This document shows positions 5,368 through 6,967 of a stretch of 6,967 bases of DNA, in pieces. This DNA comes from Gemmatimonadales bacterium UBA7889. Its GTDB lineage: Bacteria; Gemmatimonadota; Gemmatimonadetes; Longimicrobiales; Gaopeijiaceae. The stretch covers positions 27,058-34,024 of the forward strand of contig DLRL01000012.1 of NCBI GenBank assembly GCA_002501085.1. Reading direction: 5' to 3'. Both the position numbers and the translations under genes were made by a program. The notes beneath the pieces were generated by a model. It had not been told where the DNA came from. It did no database searches and was given only the letters and a program-made list of their open reading frames with translations. Every line of letters begins with the position of its first letter. Within the stretch, counting starts at the first letter, position 1.

Positions 5368-6498
5368 CTAGCGACCGAGAATCTCCCGAAGCGCCGCAAT
5401 CAGATAATGGACATGACGCTCCTGACAGCTGTACCCCATCAGACCAATGCGCCATGCCTTCCCTTTGAGCGGACCAAACCCACCTACGATCTCGATCCGG
5501 TACTCGTCTAAGAGCCGTTTTCTTACCACAGCGTCGTCTACACCATCAGGGATAAGAACGCAGGTCAACATCGGTAGTCGATGCGCCGGATCCCCGAATA
5601 GTTCAAGGCCCATCCCTGTCAATTCCTTCTTGAGCAGGTCGCCACATTTTTGATGGCGAGCAAAGCGTTCCTGCAATCCTTCTTCCTGAATCATTCGGAG
5701 TGCTTCGCGAAGTGCGAAAACCATCGGGCCCGGTGCAGTGTGGTGATAAGCTCTATCACCAAACCAGTACTTACAGATGAGGGCCAGATCGAGGTACCAG
5801 GTGTCGACAGACTTGGTTCGGCTCTCTATAAGTGACATCGCTCGATCGTTCAGGGTGATGCATGAGATGCCTGCTGGACCCCCGATACACTTCTGGCCAC
5901 CGCTATAGCAGATGTCGATGTTGAACTCGTCTACTCGAATGTCACTGCCCCCAAGGGAGCAGACAGTATCAACTAGGAAGAGTTTATCACGACTACGGAC
6001 AAGGTCTCCTAGCTCTGACAGCGGCTGTCCTACTCCGGAAGATGTTTCTCCGTGTACCACCCCAACCATCTTGGCGTCGGGATGTTGGTCCAAGGCATCC
6101 GCGATCTGTGAAACCTGAACTACATCGCCAAAGTCCACTTCCACTCGGATCGCGGTACCCCCATGCCGTTCAACGATCTCAGCCATTCTTTGCCCAAAGA
6201 AGCCATGAATCCCGACGATCACCTCATCACCAGGTTCAACGACATTACAGATCGACGCCTCCATTCCGGACATCCCAGTACCTGGGAGCGTGATCGCAAC
6301 CTCGTTCTTTGTCTGAAAAAGGTGCCTCAGTAACTCCATGCTATCGTCCATGACAGCAAGAAAGTCAGGATCGAGATATCCAAGTATTGGACTAGTCATC
6401 GCCTGAAAAACGCGCGGATGGACGTTGCTCGGTCCCGGCCCAAGCAACACCCTCGGCTCGTGGCGAAGCTGTCCGATTGACTGTCCATTCGATGTCAT
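5368..6498 (-). CDS. Class V PLP aminotransferase, serine/alanine-glyoxylate type
   Basis: A cytoplasmic pyridoxal-phosphate enzyme that moves the amino group of serine or alanine to glyoxylate, or related pairs. Landmarks in the 376-residue form: LLGPGPSNVHPRV (18-30, substrate loop), LPGTGMSGMEAS (71-82, phosphate-binding loop), HGETSSGV (149-156), LVDTVCSLGG with the ring-nitrogen Asp177, YSGGQKCIGGPAG with the Schiff-base Lys203, YHHTAPG (251-257), and WRIGLMG (349-355) with the carboxylate-binding Arg350. Length is normal for the family. The frame is open back to a TTG at 6546, but I place the start at ATG 6498 because GGAGA sits just upstream with correct spacing and family proteins begin shortly before the LLGPGPS motif. 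The stop of the upstream dehydrogenase is 48 bases away on the same strand, which suggests cotranscription. The exact amino donor is not decidable; phosphonopyruvate- or purine-related class V enzymes are less likely. Confidence 0.93.
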   Translation of the reverse strand: MTSNGQSIGQLRHEPRVLLGPGPSNVHPRVFQAMTSPILGYLDPDFLAVMDDSMELLRHLFQTKNEVAITLPGTGMSGMEASICNVVEPGDEVIVGIHGFFGQRMAEIVERHGGTAIRVEVDFGDVVQVSQIADALDQHPDAKMVGVVHGETSSGVGQPLSELGDLVRSRDKLFLVDTVCSLGGSDIRVDEFNIDICYSGGQKCIGGPAGISCITLNDRAMSLIESRTKSVDTWYLDLALICKYWFGDRAYHHTAPGPMVFALREALRMIQEEGLQERFARHQKCGDLLKKELTGMGLELFGDPAHRLPMLTCVLIPDGVDDAVVRKRLLDEYRIEIVGGFGPLKGKAWRIGLMGYSCQERHVHYLIAALREILGR

Positions 6499-6502
6499 GC
6501 TA

Positions 6503-6507
6503 TCTCC
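6503..6507 (-). promoter_or_regulatory. GGAGA ribosome binding site of the aminotransferase
   Basis: On the minus strand GGAGA is followed by TAGC and then ATG (6498-6496). This fixes the start 16 codons inside the longest open frame, whose TTG at 6546 directly abuts the upstream stop codon. Confidence 0.65.
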
Positions 6508-6546
6508 GTTCAAAATATGGTTGAAGTGATCTTCGTGGCATGTCAA

Positions 6547-6967
6547 TCAAGCGGTTGCCGCCCGATTCTTACCCAAACGTTCATCTACAAGATCTACAAT
6601 CTTGTCTACAGTATCGGACTGAAGCCCTTGTTGGCTCGCTATTCTTTGAATCAAGCAATCGACACGTTCGATATGTTTTGCTCCACTGAATAGGGCCCTC
6701 GCAGCGGACGACGGTTTAGCAAGTCCTTCCGCAGCTCTCGCGTACTTTTCGAACGGGACCAGATCAGTCTCCGCAGCTCCGAGATTTGTGCAGAGTTTTC
6801 CTGCCCAACCGTATGCGTCTTTAGCCATTTCGATGTCCCCATGCACCGCTTCCCTGATAGAGATCATGCCATCGCGTTGGATACACCGGTAGTTTCCTGC
6901 AAGCAACATGGGCCACTTGGCTAACGGCACAAAGATAGAGTCGTGCACCTTAAGCTTTACCGGAATC
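6547..6967 (-). CDS. C-terminal part of a ketopantoate-reductase-like dehydrogenase (5' end off window)
   Basis: The frame is open to the right edge, so the GTG at 6948 is probably internal; 139 residues are visible. The helical segment reads VPLAKWPMLLAGNYRCI, then a spaced REAVHGDIEMAKDAYGWAG, NLGAAETDLVPFEKY, and KPSSAARALFSGAKHIERVD-CLIQRIA. This order recalls the C-terminal helical domain of the 2-dehydropantoate reductase / 6-phosphogluconate dehydrogenase-like group: a Lys-Trp start helix with an Asn, then a serine-rich stretch and a 'G...IE..' helix at the dimer interface. The NAD(P)-binding Rossmann half would be off the window, so the call rests on general resemblance. The last residues (ERLGKNRAATA) are unstructured. 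It probably shares an mRNA with the aminotransferase downstream, which fits a role in amino or 2-oxo acid metabolism. A different helical protein is possible. Confidence 0.5.
   Translation of the reverse strand, partial: IPVKLKVHDSIFVPLAKWPMLLAGNYRCIQRDGMISIREAVHGDIEMAKDAYGWAGKLCTNLGAAETDLVPFEKYARAAEGLAKPSSAARALFSGAKHIERVDCLIQRIASQQGLQSDTVDKIVDLVDERLGKNRAATA

Noticed and set aside
6499..6546. Longer N-terminus of the aminotransferase from TTG 6546
   Set aside because: GGAGA with correct spacing points to ATG 6498, and the extra 16 residues (rich in His, Asp, Asn) have no family counterpart.
6547..6948. Complete small protein starting at GTG 6948
   Set aside because: The frame stays open to the window edge, there is no good ribosome site before the GTG, and the visible part looks like the C-terminal domain of a larger enzyme.
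1..6967. CRISPR array, tRNA, insertion sequence or attachment site
   Set aside because: No regularly spaced repeats, cloverleaf, transposase motif or terminal inverted repeats were seen in reading both strands.

Overview
This window of about 7 kb comes from a bacterial chromosome. It holds seven protein genes, two of them cut by the window edges. I see no rRNA, tRNA, CRISPR array, insertion sequence or phage gene. The organism cannot be named from the sequence. The secreted TPR protein, the Tat/lipoprotein-type export signal, the Shine-Dalgarno sites (GGAGG, GGAGA) and the moderate GC content (roughly 50%, judged by eye) suggest a Gram-negative environmental bacterium. The style of the TPR protein recalls Gemmatimonadota or related phyla, but that is a weak inference.

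Left part, + strand: the C-terminal two thirds or so of a D-2-hydroxyacid dehydrogenase (1-771, start off the left edge). A 115-base spacer follows, with an 8-bp hairpin and a doubtful 30-codon ORF. Next is a secreted TPR-repeat protein (887-1705). It converges on the next gene with only 9 bases between the stop codons, and an 18-bp perfect palindrome sits at the junction.

Middle, - strand: a compact run transcribed leftwards, read in the order FAD-dependent D-amino-acid-oxidase-like protein (5212-4040), then a YghO-like GNAT acyltransferase (4013-2877), then a GT-B family 4 glycosyltransferase (2851-1715). Gaps are 26 and 25 bases, so this looks like one operon. The oxidase is the most unusual protein: the block that closes an ordinary D-amino acid oxidase (substrate arginine plus the HNYGHGG motif) lies at the N-terminus, ahead of the FAD-binding Rossmann motif, and the protein ends where that block should follow. 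This is a circularly permuted order, placed behind a Tat-type signal with a lipobox-like cysteine. The glycosyltransferase appears to start at a CTG codon behind a perfect GGAGG site.

Right part, - strand: a class V PLP aminotransferase of the serine/alanine-glyoxylate type (6498-5368). It is preceded by the C-terminal part of a dehydrogenase that looks like the ketopantoate reductase group (6967-6547, start off the right edge). These two probably form an upstream operon. A 155-base spacer separates them from the oxidase; it contains two hairpins and a strong Shine-Dalgarno sequence with no obvious start codon.

Taken together, the metabolic genes (hydroxyacid dehydrogenase, glyoxylate-type aminotransferase, dehydrogenase, amino-acid-oxidase-like protein) point to amino acid / 2-oxo acid / hydroxy acid interconversion. 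The GNAT-glycosyltransferase pair suggests assembly of a surface glycan or a modified small molecule. Whether the two themes are linked is not shown by the sequence.
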